Shown piece by piece: positions 53,547 to 63,091 of a DNA stretch of 64,000 bases (positions within the stretch are counted from its first letter, which is position 1; the number at the start of each line of letters is the position of its first letter). The translations under genes and the position numbers were made by a program. The notes beneath the pieces are model-generated. The model did no database searches, was not told the origin of the DNA, and saw nothing but the letters and a program-made list of their open reading frames with translations. The stretch is from positions 1-64,000 of the forward strand of contig NZ_WNJZ01000010.1 of assembly GCF_024433635.1 (NCBI RefSeq), written 5' to 3'. This DNA is from Ruminococcus sp. zg-924 (GTDB taxonomy: Bacteria > Bacillota > Clostridia > Oscillospirales > Acutalibacteraceae).

Positions 53547-54083
53547 TTACTGCTCCATACCAAGCTTTATAGCCTTTTTATTGGCTTCAAGCATATTTGC
53601 CTTACGTGCAGGAACACACTTTTCAATAGCCTTGTAGAGTGATTCCTCACTGCAAAAGCCTGTTTCCTTAAAAAGCTTACCAACAAGAATGATGTTCGCA
53701 AGTCCCTTAAGGCCCTGCTCTTCTGCAAGCTTTGTTGCAGGAACATAAAATACGTTCAAATCGTCACGCTCAACCTTTTTATCAACAAGGAAACTGTCAA
53801 CAACAACTGTTCCGCCCGGCTGAACTGAATTAATGAATTTATCAAAGGACGGAAGATTCATTGCAATAAAGGTGTCGGGCGATGTAACAAGCGGAGAACC
53901 GATTGCTTTGTCTGAAATGCAAACATTGCAGTTTGCTGTGCCGCCTCTCATTTCAGGACCATATGACGGAAGCCATGAAATTTCCTTTTCGTCAAGAAGT
54001 CCGCCGTAGGCTATTACCTTACCGGCAAAGAGTATTCCCTGTCCGCCGAAGCCGGCAAGAATCATATTATAATTTTTGCTCAT
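53547..54083 (-). CDS. 2-oxoacid:ferredoxin oxidoreductase, gamma subunit
   Basis: The 178-residue gamma subunit has GFGGQGILFAGK near residue 11 and PSYGPEMRGGTANCN near 39, typical of KorC/VorA-type subunits. It works with alpha, beta and ferredoxin subunits encoded upstream in order. The complex oxidatively decarboxylates a 2-oxo acid to an acyl-CoA with ferredoxin as acceptor. The gene overlaps the beta subunit gene by 4 bases. Confidence 0.9.
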   Translation of the reverse strand: MSKNYNMILAGFGGQGILFAGKVIAYGGLLDEKEISWLPSYGPEMRGGTANCNVCISDKAIGSPLVTSPDTFIAMNLPSFDKFINSVQPGGTVVVDSFLVDKKVERDDLNVFYVPATKLAEEQGLKGLANIILVGKLFKETGFCSEESLYKAIEKCVPARKANMLEANKKAIKLGMEQ

Positions 54084-54835
54084 TTTATTCTTGCCCCCTT
54101 TTCCTCGTCCTTATATACTCCGAGAGGATAATACGGAATCATATTCTCACGCAGCCAGTCAAGTGCCTCAACAGGAGATAAGCCCCAGTTTGTCGGGCAG
54201 GTTGACAGTACCTCTACAATTGAGAAGCCTTTTTTGTCTATCTGATTCTGGAAAGCCTTTTTGATTGCCTTCTTAGCTGTGTTAACGTTTTTAACGCAGT
54301 CAACAGCAACACGCTGAGCAAGCGCAACACCGTCAAGAGTTGAGAGCATCTCGCAAACCCTTACAGGGAAGCCTGCTGTGTTTACGTCACGACCATACGG
54401 AGTTGTCTGCGTTACCTGACCCGGCAGCGATGTTGGTGCCATCTGACCGCCTGTCATACCGTAGATTGTGTTGTTTACAAAAATAACGGTAATGTTTTCG
54501 CCTCTTGTTGCAGCATGAACAGTTTCGGCAGTACCGATAGCGGCAAGGTCACCGTCGCCCTGATATGTAAAAATCACATTATCCGGCTTTGCTCTTTTAA
54601 GTCCGGTTGCAACAGCCGGTGCTCTGCCGTGCGGAGCCTCAACCATATCGCAGTTAAAATAATCATAGTTCATAACGGCACAGCCAACCGGTGAAACGCC
54701 GACTGTTTTGCCTTCAACGCCTAACTCGTCTATAACCTCGGCAACAAGACGGTGGATAATACCGTGTGTGCAGCCCGGGCAATAATGGAACGGAGCGTCT
54801 GTTAATGCGTGCGGTTTTTCAAAAACTACTGCCAT
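54080..54835 (-). CDS. 2-oxoacid:ferredoxin oxidoreductase, beta subunit (TPP)
   Basis: The 251-residue TPP-binding subunit has CPGCTHGII near residue 19 and the TPP/Mg motif GDGDLAAIG near 94, with the N of VNNTIYGMTGGQ near 125. It pairs with the alpha subunit whose gene overlaps by one base upstream. Substrate could be 2-oxoglutarate or a branched-chain 2-oxo acid; sequence alone does not decide. Confidence 0.9.
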   Translation of the reverse strand: MAVVFEKPHALTDAPFHYCPGCTHGIIHRLVAEVIDELGVEGKTVGVSPVGCAVMNYDYFNCDMVEAPHGRAPAVATGLKRAKPDNVIFTYQGDGDLAAIGTAETVHAATRGENITVIFVNNTIYGMTGGQMAPTSLPGQVTQTTPYGRDVNTAGFPVRVCEMLSTLDGVALAQRVAVDCVKNVNTAKKAIKKAFQNQIDKKGFSIVEVLSTCPTNWGLSPVEALDWLRENMIPYYPLGVYKDEEKGARIK

Positions 54836-55896
54836 TATCTTTCGCCTCCAAGCTTAATAATTTCTGCAAGAATCTCATCTGGTGTTGGTATCATACCGCC
54901 TGTTCTGCCGTAGAAGGAAACAGGCTTTGAGCAATTGATGGCAAGCTTAACATCGTCAACCATCTGTCCCATTGACATTTCAACACTTAAGAAAGCCTTT
55001 GCGTGTGACGCAGCCTTATTCAGAACGTCTGTCGGGAAAGGCCATAGCGTAATCGGGCGGATAAGACCAGCCTTTATACCCTGTTCTCTTGCGCTGTCAA
55101 CGGCACTGTGCGATACTCTTGCAGACGCACCGTAAGCTACTACGATAATATCTGCGTCATCTGTAAGATATTCCTCAGCCATCTGCTCATTCTTCTTAAT
55201 TATTTCATATCTTTCAAATCTGTCCTTAACAAGCTTTTCAAGCGCCTGCGGGGTAAGATAGAGTGAATTGATGATGTTGTGTTCTCTTTTGTTTTGGTGT
55301 CCGTTTGTAGCCCAAGGCTTTTCCGGAAGCTGAACATCGCTGCCGTCCGGAATTTCAACAGGCTCCATCATCTGACCGAGCATACCGTCAGCTAAAATCA
55401 TAGCAGGCATTCTGTATTTGTCGCCCAAATCAAAAGCCTTGCCTACAAGATTTACCATTTCCTGAACAGTTGCAGGAGCAAAAACAAGAATCTGAAAATC
55501 GCCGTGACCTGTTGCTTTAGTAGCCTGCCAATAGTCAGCCTGTGACGGCTGAATTCCGCCAAGACCGGGGCCGCCACGCTGTACGTTGATAATAAGAGCA
55601 GGAACATCTGAACCTGCCATATATGATATAGCCTCTGTTTTAAGGCTGATTCCGGGCGAGCTTGATGATGTCATTGCTCTGCAACCTGCGCTGGCACAGC
55701 CTAAAACCATATTAGCTGCCGCAAGCTCAGACTCAGCCTGAAGATATGTACCGCCGATTTTAGGCATTTTCTTTGACATATATGCGGCAAGCTCTGTCTG
55801 AGGTGTTATTGGATAACCGAAGAAATGGCGGCAGCCTGCCTGAATAGCGGCTTCGGCAAGAGCTTCGTTACCCTTCATTAAAAATCTTTCTGCCAT
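54835..55896 (-). CDS. 2-oxoacid:ferredoxin oxidoreductase, alpha subunit
   Basis: The 353-residue alpha subunit (KorA/VorB-like) has GYPITPQTELAAYM near residue 25, typical of the Pyr domain, and SSSSPGISLKTEAISYM near 77. The late GYGASAR-type loop reads VAYGASARVSHS near 253. It forms the core of the complex with the beta subunit. The gene sits 23 bases after the ferredoxin gene; the ATG follows AAAGGAAATG. Confidence 0.9.
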   Translation of the reverse strand: MAERFLMKGNEALAEAAIQAGCRHFFGYPITPQTELAAYMSKKMPKIGGTYLQAESELAAANMVLGCASAGCRAMTSSSSPGISLKTEAISYMAGSDVPALIINVQRGGPGLGGIQPSQADYWQATKATGHGDFQILVFAPATVQEMVNLVGKAFDLGDKYRMPAMILADGMLGQMMEPVEIPDGSDVQLPEKPWATNGHQNKREHNIINSLYLTPQALEKLVKDRFERYEIIKKNEQMAEEYLTDDADIIVVAYGASARVSHSAVDSAREQGIKAGLIRPITLWPFPTDVLNKAASHAKAFLSVEMSMGQMVDDVKLAINCSKPVSFYGRTGGMIPTPDEILAEIIKLGGER

Positions 55897-55919
55897 TGTA
55901 ACATTTCCTTTCTGAATTG

Positions 55920-56126
55920 TTATCTTTCAACCGTTATTGCAAGATCCGGGCACATTGTAGCGCACGCCTTGCAGCCGATACATTCCTCCTCATTAATAAG
56001 AGAGGCCGGATGATAGCCTTTGGCGTTGATCACATCAAGCTTAAGAGCAATGATATGCTTTGGACAAGAGTTTACACAAAGCTCGCAGCCCTTGCAAAGG
56101 TTTTCTTTAACAGTAATTTTTGCCAT
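55920..56126 (-). CDS. 2x[4Fe-4S] ferredoxin subunit
   Basis: This 68-residue ferredoxin has two CxxCxxCxxxCP-type motifs (CKGCELCVNSCP near residue 11 and CIGCKACATMCP near 49). It is the electron-carrier (delta) subunit of the oxidoreductase encoded downstream. The ATG follows AGGAGG. Confidence 0.93.
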   Translation of the reverse strand: MAKITVKENLCKGCELCVNSCPKHIIALKLDVINAKGYHPASLINEEECIGCKACATMCPDLAITVER

Positions 56127-56163
56127 AACACTTTACCTCCTATCGCTAAATTAATTATATGTT

Positions 56164-56826
56164 TCAAAACGGAGGCTTAACTATTTGCTTGACCCTGTAA
56201 AGAGAGTCTAAGTTAAGTTCGCTGAAAACTTCCGGTTTTGCTGTTGTAAAGGCAAGCGGCAGGTTTAATATTTTTGCCGTTTCCTTTGCAAAATCAACTG
56301 AGGATAAAATATCTTCAGTTGTAGTAAGATGCTGAAGATGAGAATTGTTCACAACAGCCGTTGCTTTTACCCTTGCAGCGCTTTCTATTTCATAAAGAAT
56401 TTCTGCACATTCTGAGGGTGTAGACGTAAGCGAACGGAATTTGTTGACCACATAGAAAATATCCTTGTCCGGATGCGCATTGATTTTTTTGGAATACCTG
56501 CCAAGTGCATATGCGCCGACATCATCACCGCCGACATCAACAACAACATAATCGTCGCTATTTTCAAATATTGTGTCCATAGAAGCAGGCAGAGAGGGAT
56601 TATCAAGGTTTGTAGAAACGAAAACAGGCGCAACAACCTTTATCCCCTTTTCCTGCAAAAGCTCCTTATAGTCGCCAGTGCGGAAATATGGATTGACAAC
56701 ATCGAGATCTGCAATGGTTACACTTTTTCCTCTGCTTGCCAAATCAAGGGCAATATTGAGCGACAAATTAGTTTTGCCGCATCCGTAGTGACCTAAAACT
56801 ATTGTAAGATGCTTAAAGTTTATCAT
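56164..56826 (-). CDS. P-loop ATPase of the CobQ/ParA/MinD type
   Basis: The 220-residue protein starts at the ATG at 56826, 4 bases after the previous stop, with a weak ribosome site. A Walker A variant GHYGCGKTN lies near residue 11, a switch region in DLDVVNPYFRTGD near 39, and VVVDVGGDD near 98. It belongs to the deviant-Walker ATPases and often sits next to ferredoxin oxidoreductase genes. It may help in cofactor or Fe-S maturation of the complex (inference). No partner or substrate can be named. A TTG start 20 codons upstream is less likely. Confidence 0.7.
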   Translation of the reverse strand: MINFKHLTIVLGHYGCGKTNLSLNIALDLASRGKSVTIADLDVVNPYFRTGDYKELLQEKGIKVVAPVFVSTNLDNPSLPASMDTIFENSDDYVVVDVGGDDVGAYALGRYSKKINAHPDKDIFYVVNKFRSLTSTPSECAEILYEIESAARVKATAVVNNSHLQHLTTTEDILSSVDFAKETAKILNLPLAFTTAKPEVFSELNLDSLYRVKQIVKPPF

Positions 56827-56830
56827 TAAA

Positions 56831-58102
56831 TCAAATCTTTTCCAGTGCCTGCTTGAAATCTGCAAGCAAGTCTTCAATATCTTCAATACCTACTGAGAGT
56901 CTTATCATATTCGGGCTTATGCCGCACTCCGCAAGCTGCTCGTCTGTCATTTGTCTGTGAGTAGTGCTTGCCGGATGCAACACGCTTGTACGTGCATCTG
57001 CAACGTGAACTACCATAGCCGCAAGCTCAAGAGATTCCATTAGCTTCTCAGCGGCTTTTCTTCCACCTTTTACACCAAAGGATATAACGCCGCTGCTGCC
57101 GTTTGGCATATACTTCTGAGCAAGACTATAATATTTATTATTCTCAAGTCCGGGGTAATTTACCCATTCGATTTTATCATTTTCATCAAGAAATTTTGCA
57201 AGAATCAGAGCGTTTTCACAGTGACGCGGAACTCTTAAATGAAGCGTTTCAAGTCCAATATTAAGCAGGAAAGCATTCATCGGAGCTGCCTGTGCGCCCA
57301 TATCTCTCATAAGATGTGTTCTTGCCTTAACTATATACGCCGCATTGCCAAAGGTTTCGGTATAAACAACGCCATGGTATGTTTCGTCAGGCGTGGTCAG
57401 CATATCGTAGCCACCCTTAGCCCAGTCAAACTTGCCGCTGTCAACAATAACGCCGCCGAGGGCAACAGCGTGGCCGTCCATATATTTTGTGGTTGAATGG
57501 ACAATTATATCTGCGCCAAACTCAAACGGATGGCAGTTGATTGGCGTTGGGAAGGTATTATCAACGATAAGCGGTACATTGTGGGCATGAGCACAGCGTG
57601 CGTACAGCTCAATATCGGTCACAACAAGCGACGGGTTAGCAAGGCTCTCTGTAAAAACAGCTCTTGTGTTATCCTTGAAAGCCGCCATAATCTCGTCTTC
57701 TGTTGCCGTCGGATTCATAAATGTGAATTCTATGCCTAAATCACGAAGGGTTTTGTTGAACAGGTTGAATGTTCCGCCATAAATAGCGCTGGCACAGACA
57801 ACATGGTCGCCTGCCTTACAGATATTTGTTATAGACATAAGTGAAGCCGCCTGACCGGAAGCTGTAAGCATTGCGCCTACACCACCCTCAAGAGCAGCAA
57901 TTTTCTTTTCAACTGCGTCCAACGTTGGGTTTGCAAGCCTTGTATAGAAGAAGCCGTCAGCCTCAAGGTCAAAAAGCTTTCCCATTGTTTCTGCACTGTT
58001 ATATTTATATGTTGTGCTCTGAACAATAGGTATTACACGTGGGTCACCGTCATTAGGCTCATAACAACCCTGAACACATATTGTGCTTTTTTTCTTATCC
58101 AT
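56831..58102 (-). CDS. O-acetylhomoserine sulfhydrylase-type PLP enzyme
   Basis: The 423-residue Cys/Met-metabolism enzyme has the PLP lysine in HSTTKYMDGHA near residue 203, and a fold-I phosphate loop in TASGQAASLM near 80. It most resembles MetY (O-acetylhomoserine aminocarboxypropyltransferase), which makes homocysteine from O-acetylhomoserine and sulfide. I prefer the ATG at 58102, as the GTG at 58114 is too close to the AGGA site. It lies in one unit with the zinc-ribbon protein gene (about 20-30 bases upstream) and the P-loop ATPase gene downstream. Confidence 0.85.
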   Translation of the reverse strand: MDKKKSTICVQGCYEPNDGDPRVIPIVQSTTYKYNSAETMGKLFDLEADGFFYTRLANPTLDAVEKKIAALEGGVGAMLTASGQAASLMSITNICKAGDHVVCASAIYGGTFNLFNKTLRDLGIEFTFMNPTATEDEIMAAFKDNTRAVFTESLANPSLVVTDIELYARCAHAHNVPLIVDNTFPTPINCHPFEFGADIIVHSTTKYMDGHAVALGGVIVDSGKFDWAKGGYDMLTTPDETYHGVVYTETFGNAAYIVKARTHLMRDMGAQAAPMNAFLLNIGLETLHLRVPRHCENALILAKFLDENDKIEWVNYPGLENNKYYSLAQKYMPNGSSGVISFGVKGGRKAAEKLMESLELAAMVVHVADARTSVLHPASTTHRQMTDEQLAECGISPNMIRLSVGIEDIEDLLADFKQALEKI

Positions 58103-58133
58103 TTTATCTACCACTTTCCTATTTTATTTTATC

Positions 58134-58643
58134 TCAGACAAAAAGGCCTTTAATAATTCCTGTTATAAAATCCACTCCGCCGATAACGAGTGCAACAAGA
58201 AGAATGAACAGAACAGCTGAAATTACTCTTACGGCTATACGCTTGCCGGAGGACATTTCCTCGAACTCTTCAGTTTTAGGCGAAGAATTTTCTTGCACTT
58301 CATCCCCTGCACTCTCGACATATTCATCGGGGCTTACTGCATTTATTCCGATAAGTATTTCCATTGCTTTGTCATAAAACGAATACGGAACTTCAATTTT
58401 ATATCTTGCATTATCAATTCCGGTTACAGCATTTGCAGATGCTTCTTTTTTCTCTGCTCTTTCGGCATATGGTATATCAGCGTCCTCAAGAGCGGCTGTG
58501 ATTCTGTCCTTTTCTATTCCGAATGCGCTTACTATTGCAATATGGCTTGAATCGCTTATTTTTTTAGTCAAGACCTCATTGCAGTTTGGGCAAGCTCTTT
58601 TATCGTTATATAGTTTGTGACAACGATTGCAGTAATATTTCAC
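58134..58643 (-). CDS. Zinc-ribbon membrane protein, function unknown
   Basis: The 169-residue protein has an N-terminal zinc ribbon with two CxxC pairs (CNRC at 5-8, CPNC at 18-21). A soluble alpha/beta part of about 70 residues resembles DUF2007-like modules (AIVSAFGIEKDRITAALEDA). An acidic linker and one C-terminal membrane helix (about 142-163) follow. The start is a GTG 7 nt after AAGGAGG. It is the first gene of the metY/oxidoreductase unit behind a good promoter. The family is unrecognised; a regulatory or stress role is possible. Confidence 0.7.
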   Translation of the reverse strand: MKYYCNRCHKLYNDKRACPNCNEVLTKKISDSSHIAIVSAFGIEKDRITAALEDADIPYAERAEKKEASANAVTGIDNARYKIEVPYSFYDKAMEILIGINAVSPDEYVESAGDEVQENSSPKTEEFEEMSSGKRIAVRVISAVLFILLVALVIGGVDFITGIIKGLFV

Positions 58644-58678
58644 GTTGCGACCTCCTTGTGCATCTCATAGCGTATACT

Positions 58679-58707
58679 ATTATATCAAGATACGACAGAT
58701 ATTGCAA
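58679..58707 (-). promoter_or_regulatory. Promoter of the zinc-ribbon/metY/oxidoreductase unit
   Basis: TTGCAA (58707-58702) and TATAAT (58684-58679), minus strand, have a 17-bp spacer and extended -10 (TGA). The GTG start is about 36 bases downstream. Confidence 0.75.
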
Positions 58708-58728
58708 ATTTGTGTACTATTAATTACA

Positions 58729-59445
58729 TTATCCGATTGTTTTACCGTTCTGCTTTAACTTCTTAAGCTGCAAAAGAATTATATTTTCAACGCATTTTTT
58801 CATTCTTGAGCCTCTGAACAGCATAACTATTGCAAAACCGATGATGAGCATAGCGCAAACTGAAAGCAGAATAAGCAGCGGAATGTTTAAAGCGAAAACA
58901 GACGCAACTATTCCGTAGGCACACAAAGCCAAAAGGATAACGCACGGAACTACAATTTGGAAAATATAGTGCAGAAAGCCAAGCTGTACGCCGCCGAGGT
59001 TCGGCAGATAGCCGATTTCTTCCGATAAAACAACTCCGTTCGTCTTTACAAATAACTGCGGGAGGGAATATTTGCCCTGCCTTTTATCAAAGACGCTTCG
59101 GGAGAATTCAAAGCTCATTTCACCCGTCTGGTCGGACGAGGGCTTGAACGCTATCTTTTTCTTTATTCTTATCGGGTCAATATTTTCGTACCATGCACCT
59201 TTATCAAATACAAGGAAAAACAATATTGCAGTGAGTATCTCCTTGATAACAAAAATAATTCGATTTATCGGGCGCATTGTGAGGTTCTGGGGTACAAACT
59301 CTATATTAGCGTGACAGTTAATCTGCTCGCCGCAGTCAAACGAGGCAGAGCTTGAAAAGCTGTCAATAGGTCTTTTTTTGCCGTCACATTCAATCATAAA
59401 GGTGTCGGCTTTTTCTATATTTTTTGACGTAACTCTAAGAAACAT
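58729..59445 (-). CDS. Membrane protein of unknown function
   Basis: The 238-residue protein has a soluble N-terminal part (about 1-60), one hydrophobic stretch (about 64-82), a beta-rich middle part (90-150) and two to three membrane helices (about 155-210), ending in a basic tail. I do not recognise a family. The ATG follows AGAGGTG. It is the last gene after rsgA-thiN in the same direction (30 bases after thiN), so it is probably cotranscribed with them. Confidence 0.65.
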   Translation of the reverse strand: MFLRVTSKNIEKADTFMIECDGKKRPIDSFSSSASFDCGEQINCHANIEFVPQNLTMRPINRIIFVIKEILTAILFFLVFDKGAWYENIDPIRIKKKIAFKPSSDQTGEMSFEFSRSVFDKRQGKYSLPQLFVKTNGVVLSEEIGYLPNLGGVQLGFLHYIFQIVVPCVILLALCAYGIVASVFALNIPLLILLSVCAMLIIGFAIVMLFRGSRMKKCVENIILLQLKKLKQNGKTIG

Positions 59446-59475
59446 TTTTCACCTCTATATTGTTATAATTTTGAT

Positions 59476-60099
59476 TTACAAATCGGTAATACAGATTATT
59501 GCCGTGCCACCGCTGACACTTACCACAGCGTCATCAGTGGTAATAACATTGCTGACGCCGAGCGGGAATTCTGCTTTTAGGGTGTAGCAGTCAAGCGGAT
59601 AGTAAAAGCCTGAAAGCGTAACGCCGCAGCTTTTGCAGGCAAAGGGAAAAATCGAAAAGGTTTTATCCTTTTGATTTTTAATGTGTATCTCCTCGTTTTC
59701 AAGAAGAAAAATTCTCGTTTTCTCGCTTAAAATTTCGCCGTTGCAGCCGTGATGCTTAAGATAAAGCAAAATCGAACAATTAGCAATCGTGTGGTCCTCT
59801 CTGCCCCCTGTTGCAGCAAGGAAAACAAAATTATTTATGTTTCTCTTTATTCCCTCACGAACAGCGTACATAGTATCTGTATCGTCCTTATGTACAGGCA
59901 AAATTACAGTTTCAACATCAGAACTCGGTACTGTTGAGGAGTCGAAGTCACCTACGATTAAATCAGGTGTTACTCCGGCTTTTTCAGCATATACATAGCC
60001 GCCGTCAGCACAGATTACAAAGTCATCCTGTGTTATTTGATTTTTAAAAAAGCATATATCTGCAAACGGAGCTGCTGATATTATAACGCACCTTTTCAT
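59476..60099 (-). CDS. thiN: Thiamine pyrophosphokinase
   Basis: With the ATG at 60099, which overlaps the rsgA stop as ATGA, the product has 207 residues. It has the TPK fold with DGG in ICADGGYVYAE near residue 29, GDFDS near 49 and KDDTDTMYA near 70. It phosphorylates thiamine to thiamine diphosphate, the cofactor used by the decarboxylase and oxidoreductase enzymes of this window. The order prkC-rsgA-thiN is typical for Firmicutes; rpe, often between them, is absent here. An ATG four codons upstream is also possible. Confidence 0.92.
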   Translation of the reverse strand: MKRCVIISAAPFADICFFKNQITQDDFVICADGGYVYAEKAGVTPDLIVGDFDSSTVPSSDVETVILPVHKDDTDTMYAVREGIKRNINNFVFLAATGGREDHTIANCSILLYLKHHGCNGEILSEKTRIFLLENEEIHIKNQKDKTFSIFPFACKSCGVTLSGFYYPLDCYTLKAEFPLGVSNVITTDDAVVSVSGGTAIICITDL

Positions 60100-60980
60100 T
60101 TCATTTCCCATTCCTTAAGGTCCTTAACCTCGTTATACATAGCAACATAGCTTTGGTGGCGTGATTTTTCTATTTTGCCGTTTTTAATTGCTTCAAGCAC
60201 AGCACAGCCAAGCTCCTTTGTGTGTGAGCAGGAGGTAAAGCGGCAATCGTCAAGATACGGCTCAAACTCTGAAAAGCAGTGTACAAGCTCGTCCTTCTTA
60301 ATTATTTCATATCTCTGCAAATCTACCGTCGAAAAACCCGGAGTATCGGCAACATAGCCCATTTCATTTTTATGAAGCTCAACCGTTCTTGTTGTGTGTC
60401 TGCCCCTGCCAAGCTTTTTGCTGATGTCGCCTGTTTCAGCAGCAGTTTCCGGCAGCATTGCATTTAAAAGTGTTGATTTTCCAACGCCGGAATTGCCTGT
60501 GAACGCCGTTATGCCTTTTGCAAGAATACGGCTTTTTAGCTCACCGGTATTATAATCCTTTGATGAAAAGCAAAGCGTATTTATGCCGGAATTAGAATAA
60601 ATCCTGAATAGCTCGTCAGGCGAGCATAAATCCGTTTTGCTTATAACCAGCATTGGCTCAATTCCTTTTTTCACTGCCGTTGCAATCATTTTATCTATAA
60701 TAAGCGTATTAGGCGTCGGTGAAATTACAGACGAAACAATAACGAGCCTGTCGATATTGGCTAAAGCCGGACGGACAAGTCTGTTTTTCCTCGGCAACAC
60801 CTTCTCAATAACGCAATAACCATCATTCGGAACGCCAATTTCAACGTAATCGCCTACGCAGGGAGCGTTGCCCTTTAAACGGAATGCTCCTCTCGCCTTA
60901 CATTCATATATCTTTTCGGCGGCTTCCACATAATAGAAGCCGCCGATTAATTTTGTTATAATGCCTTTTTCAGTTATCAC
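60096..60980 (-). CDS. rsgA: Small-subunit ribosome biogenesis GTPase RsgA
   Basis: The roughly 294-residue protein has an N-terminal OB fold, a circularly permuted GTPase (SKTDL near residue 119, then GNSGVGKSTLL near 165, DTPGF near 213) and a C-terminal zinc site (CRFTSCSHTKELGC near 249). It matures the 30S subunit and is inhibited by (p)ppGpp. I favour the GTG at 60980 (GGGTGAT before it); a TTG at 60992 is in frame. It lies 40 bases after prkC in the same direction. Confidence 0.92.
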   Translation of the reverse strand: MITEKGIITKLIGGFYYVEAAEKIYECKARGAFRLKGNAPCVGDYVEIGVPNDGYCVIEKVLPRKNRLVRPALANIDRLVIVSSVISPTPNTLIIDKMIATAVKKGIEPMLVISKTDLCSPDELFRIYSNSGINTLCFSSKDYNTGELKSRILAKGITAFTGNSGVGKSTLLNAMLPETAAETGDISKKLGRGRHTTRTVELHKNEMGYVADTPGFSTVDLQRYEIIKKDELVHCFSEFEPYLDDCRFTSCSHTKELGCAVLEAIKNGKIEKSRHQSYVAMYNEVKDLKEWEMK

Positions 60981-61033
60981 AAAATCACCCAAGGTTTATT
61001 TTTGTTACAGTGCATTACCATGAATAGCCATTA

Positions 61034-63088
61034 TTATAATTCCGGATCTGTCCACGCAGGCATATCCTCTGAATCTGTTTCAGACTCAGTTTCAGGCTCG
61101 GTTGTTTCCTCTGTCGGTAGAGTTGAATCCTCAACAAAATCATATTTAGCTGAGTTCACAATCTCACCCTTATTAAAGTCAATCTCATATTCACGGTAGA
61201 GATTTTCATTAAGTGATACCTGAACGTACACTGTGCCTTCGGCTGTAATTTTCACCTCATAGGTGCTGTTGTATTTTGGAATAACGTTCTGTGAGTATTC
61301 CTCGCTTACAACGCCGTCAATTGTTACTCGTACAAATACCTCTCTGTCAACATCCGCCGGAAGGTCAATATTGAGTGTACAGGTCTTTGTCTTGTCAATT
61401 CCTTTTGCAACAATAAGCTTTACCTTTTCGCCAACCTTATATTCAACATCGTATCCTGGGCTTTGAGCCAAAACGGAATCCTTTTCCTTGTCAACCTTTT
61501 CGTTGTATTCGTAGTCAACCTCGAAGCCGAGAGATTCAAGAGTGTACTTTGCAGAGTCAAGTGACTGACCGACAACATTCGGAAGCAACACAGTATCAGT
61601 TGTACGTTCACGGCTTACGAACACTTTGATTGGTGAGTCAACCTCAACCTCAGAGCCTGCCTTTGGAGAAGTGTCAAGAACCATATCAACGGCAGTGTCC
61701 GGATCTTCAACATAAACAATCTGAGCCTTAAGGTTCTTATCGTTCATTTTAGCAAGTGCATTATCCGCTGAATAGCCGTTTACATAAGGAACAGATACAA
61801 CAGTGCTTGTACTGTTTACCGTGAGGGTAATTGTTGAACCCTCCTTAATCTGTTTTGAGCCTGATTCAGGTGACTGCTTTAAAATAGTGCCGATAGCCTG
61901 GTTCGGGTCAAAGGAATTTACTGTTTCAAATTTAAAGTCGTATTTTCCGCTGTTAATTACATCGTCAGAGTTCATTCCGACAAAATTCGGGATATCAACG
62001 GCGATTGTGTTCTGACTTTGGCAAGCCTGAAATGCACCGAGAATACAGCAAACTATTGCAACCAGTATAAATGCCGATATAATACCGGCAAAAATTGAAC
62101 CGGCCGGCGATTTTGCCTTCTCTGCGTCTGCGGCATATTTTCCGTATTCGTCATTATATGCATCATCTGAAACGGAACCTCCGTTATCGTCAAATGAATC
62201 CGATAATTTTGATGAATTGCCCTTTGGAGCCATATACTTGTATTCAAACACAATAGATGGGTTCTGCTTGAACAGTTCAATATCATCAAGCATTTCCCTT
62301 GCGCTCTGATAACGAAGTGACGGATCCTTCTGCATTGCCTTGAGAGTTATCTCCGCAAGGCCGTCCGGAACATCCGGATTAATCTCCTTTATCGGCTTCG
62401 GAACCTCCTGCAGCTGCATAATAGCTACTGAAACCGCATTATCAGCCTCGAACGGAAGCTTTCCTGCGAGCATTTCATAAAGCATTACTCCGACAGAATA
62501 AATGTCGGTTTTTCCGTCGGTAAGCTCACCCTTTGCCTGTTCGGGTGCAATATAGTGAACAGAACCTATAGCCTTATCAGTCATAGTTCTTGTTTCAACA
62601 CTGCTGAAGCGAGCTATGCCGAAATCCGTAACCTTGATTGTACCGTCCTGCAAAAGCATAATGTTTTGCGGCTTTATGTCACGGTGAACAATGCCCTTGC
62701 TGTGCGCATGCTCAAGAGCCTGCAAAATCTGAGTTGTAAAAAGCACTGCCTCTTTCCAGCTTATATTATTATCTTGTAATTCGATATACTCCTTAAGGGT
62801 GATTCCGTCGATATATTCCATTACAATATACTGAATTACATCACCAAAGCTAACGTCATAAACCTTAACAATGTTCTGATGATTCAAAACAGCAATTGCC
62901 TTTGATTCATTTTTAAAACGACGAATGAATTCATCGTTTGCAGAAAACTCATCCTTCAATATCTTTATTGCAACAGTTCTGTCATCAAGCGTATCATAGG
63001 CACGGTAAACCATAGCCATACCGCCTGTACCGATAAGCTCATGTATGTCATATCTTCCGTCAAGCTTTTTGCCCGAATATTTATCCAT
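61034..63088 (-). CDS. prkC: PASTA-domain Ser/Thr protein kinase
   Basis: The 684-residue membrane kinase has a Hanks-type kinase domain (13-275) with GTGGMAMVYRA (20-30), K42, HRDIKPQN (135-142) and DFG (155-157). A juxtamembrane linker, one helix (about 333-355) and three PASTA repeats (about 365-430, 432-500, 502-568) follow, then a beta-rich, acidic C-terminal tail. It senses muropeptides or lipid II and phosphorylates cell-wall and growth targets. The phosphatase gene is 3 bases upstream. Confidence 0.95.
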   Translation of the reverse strand: MDKYSGKKLDGRYDIHELIGTGGMAMVYRAYDTLDDRTVAIKILKDEFSANDEFIRRFKNESKAIAVLNHQNIVKVYDVSFGDVIQYIVMEYIDGITLKEYIELQDNNISWKEAVLFTTQILQALEHAHSKGIVHRDIKPQNIMLLQDGTIKVTDFGIARFSSVETRTMTDKAIGSVHYIAPEQAKGELTDGKTDIYSVGVMLYEMLAGKLPFEADNAVSVAIMQLQEVPKPIKEINPDVPDGLAEITLKAMQKDPSLRYQSAREMLDDIELFKQNPSIVFEYKYMAPKGNSSKLSDSFDDNGGSVSDDAYNDEYGKYAADAEKAKSPAGSIFAGIISAFILVAIVCCILGAFQACQSQNTIAVDIPNFVGMNSDDVINSGKYDFKFETVNSFDPNQAIGTILKQSPESGSKQIKEGSTITLTVNSTSTVVSVPYVNGYSADNALAKMNDKNLKAQIVYVEDPDTAVDMVLDTSPKAGSEVEVDSPIKVFVSRERTTDTVLLPNVVGQSLDSAKYTLESLGFEVDYEYNEKVDKEKDSVLAQSPGYDVEYKVGEKVKLIVAKGIDKTKTCTLNIDLPADVDREVFVRVTIDGVVSEEYSQNVIPKYNSTYEVKITAEGTVYVQVSLNENLYREYEIDFNKGEIVNSAKYDFVEDSTLPTEETTEPETESETDSEDMPAWTDPEL

Positions 63089-63091
63089 AAA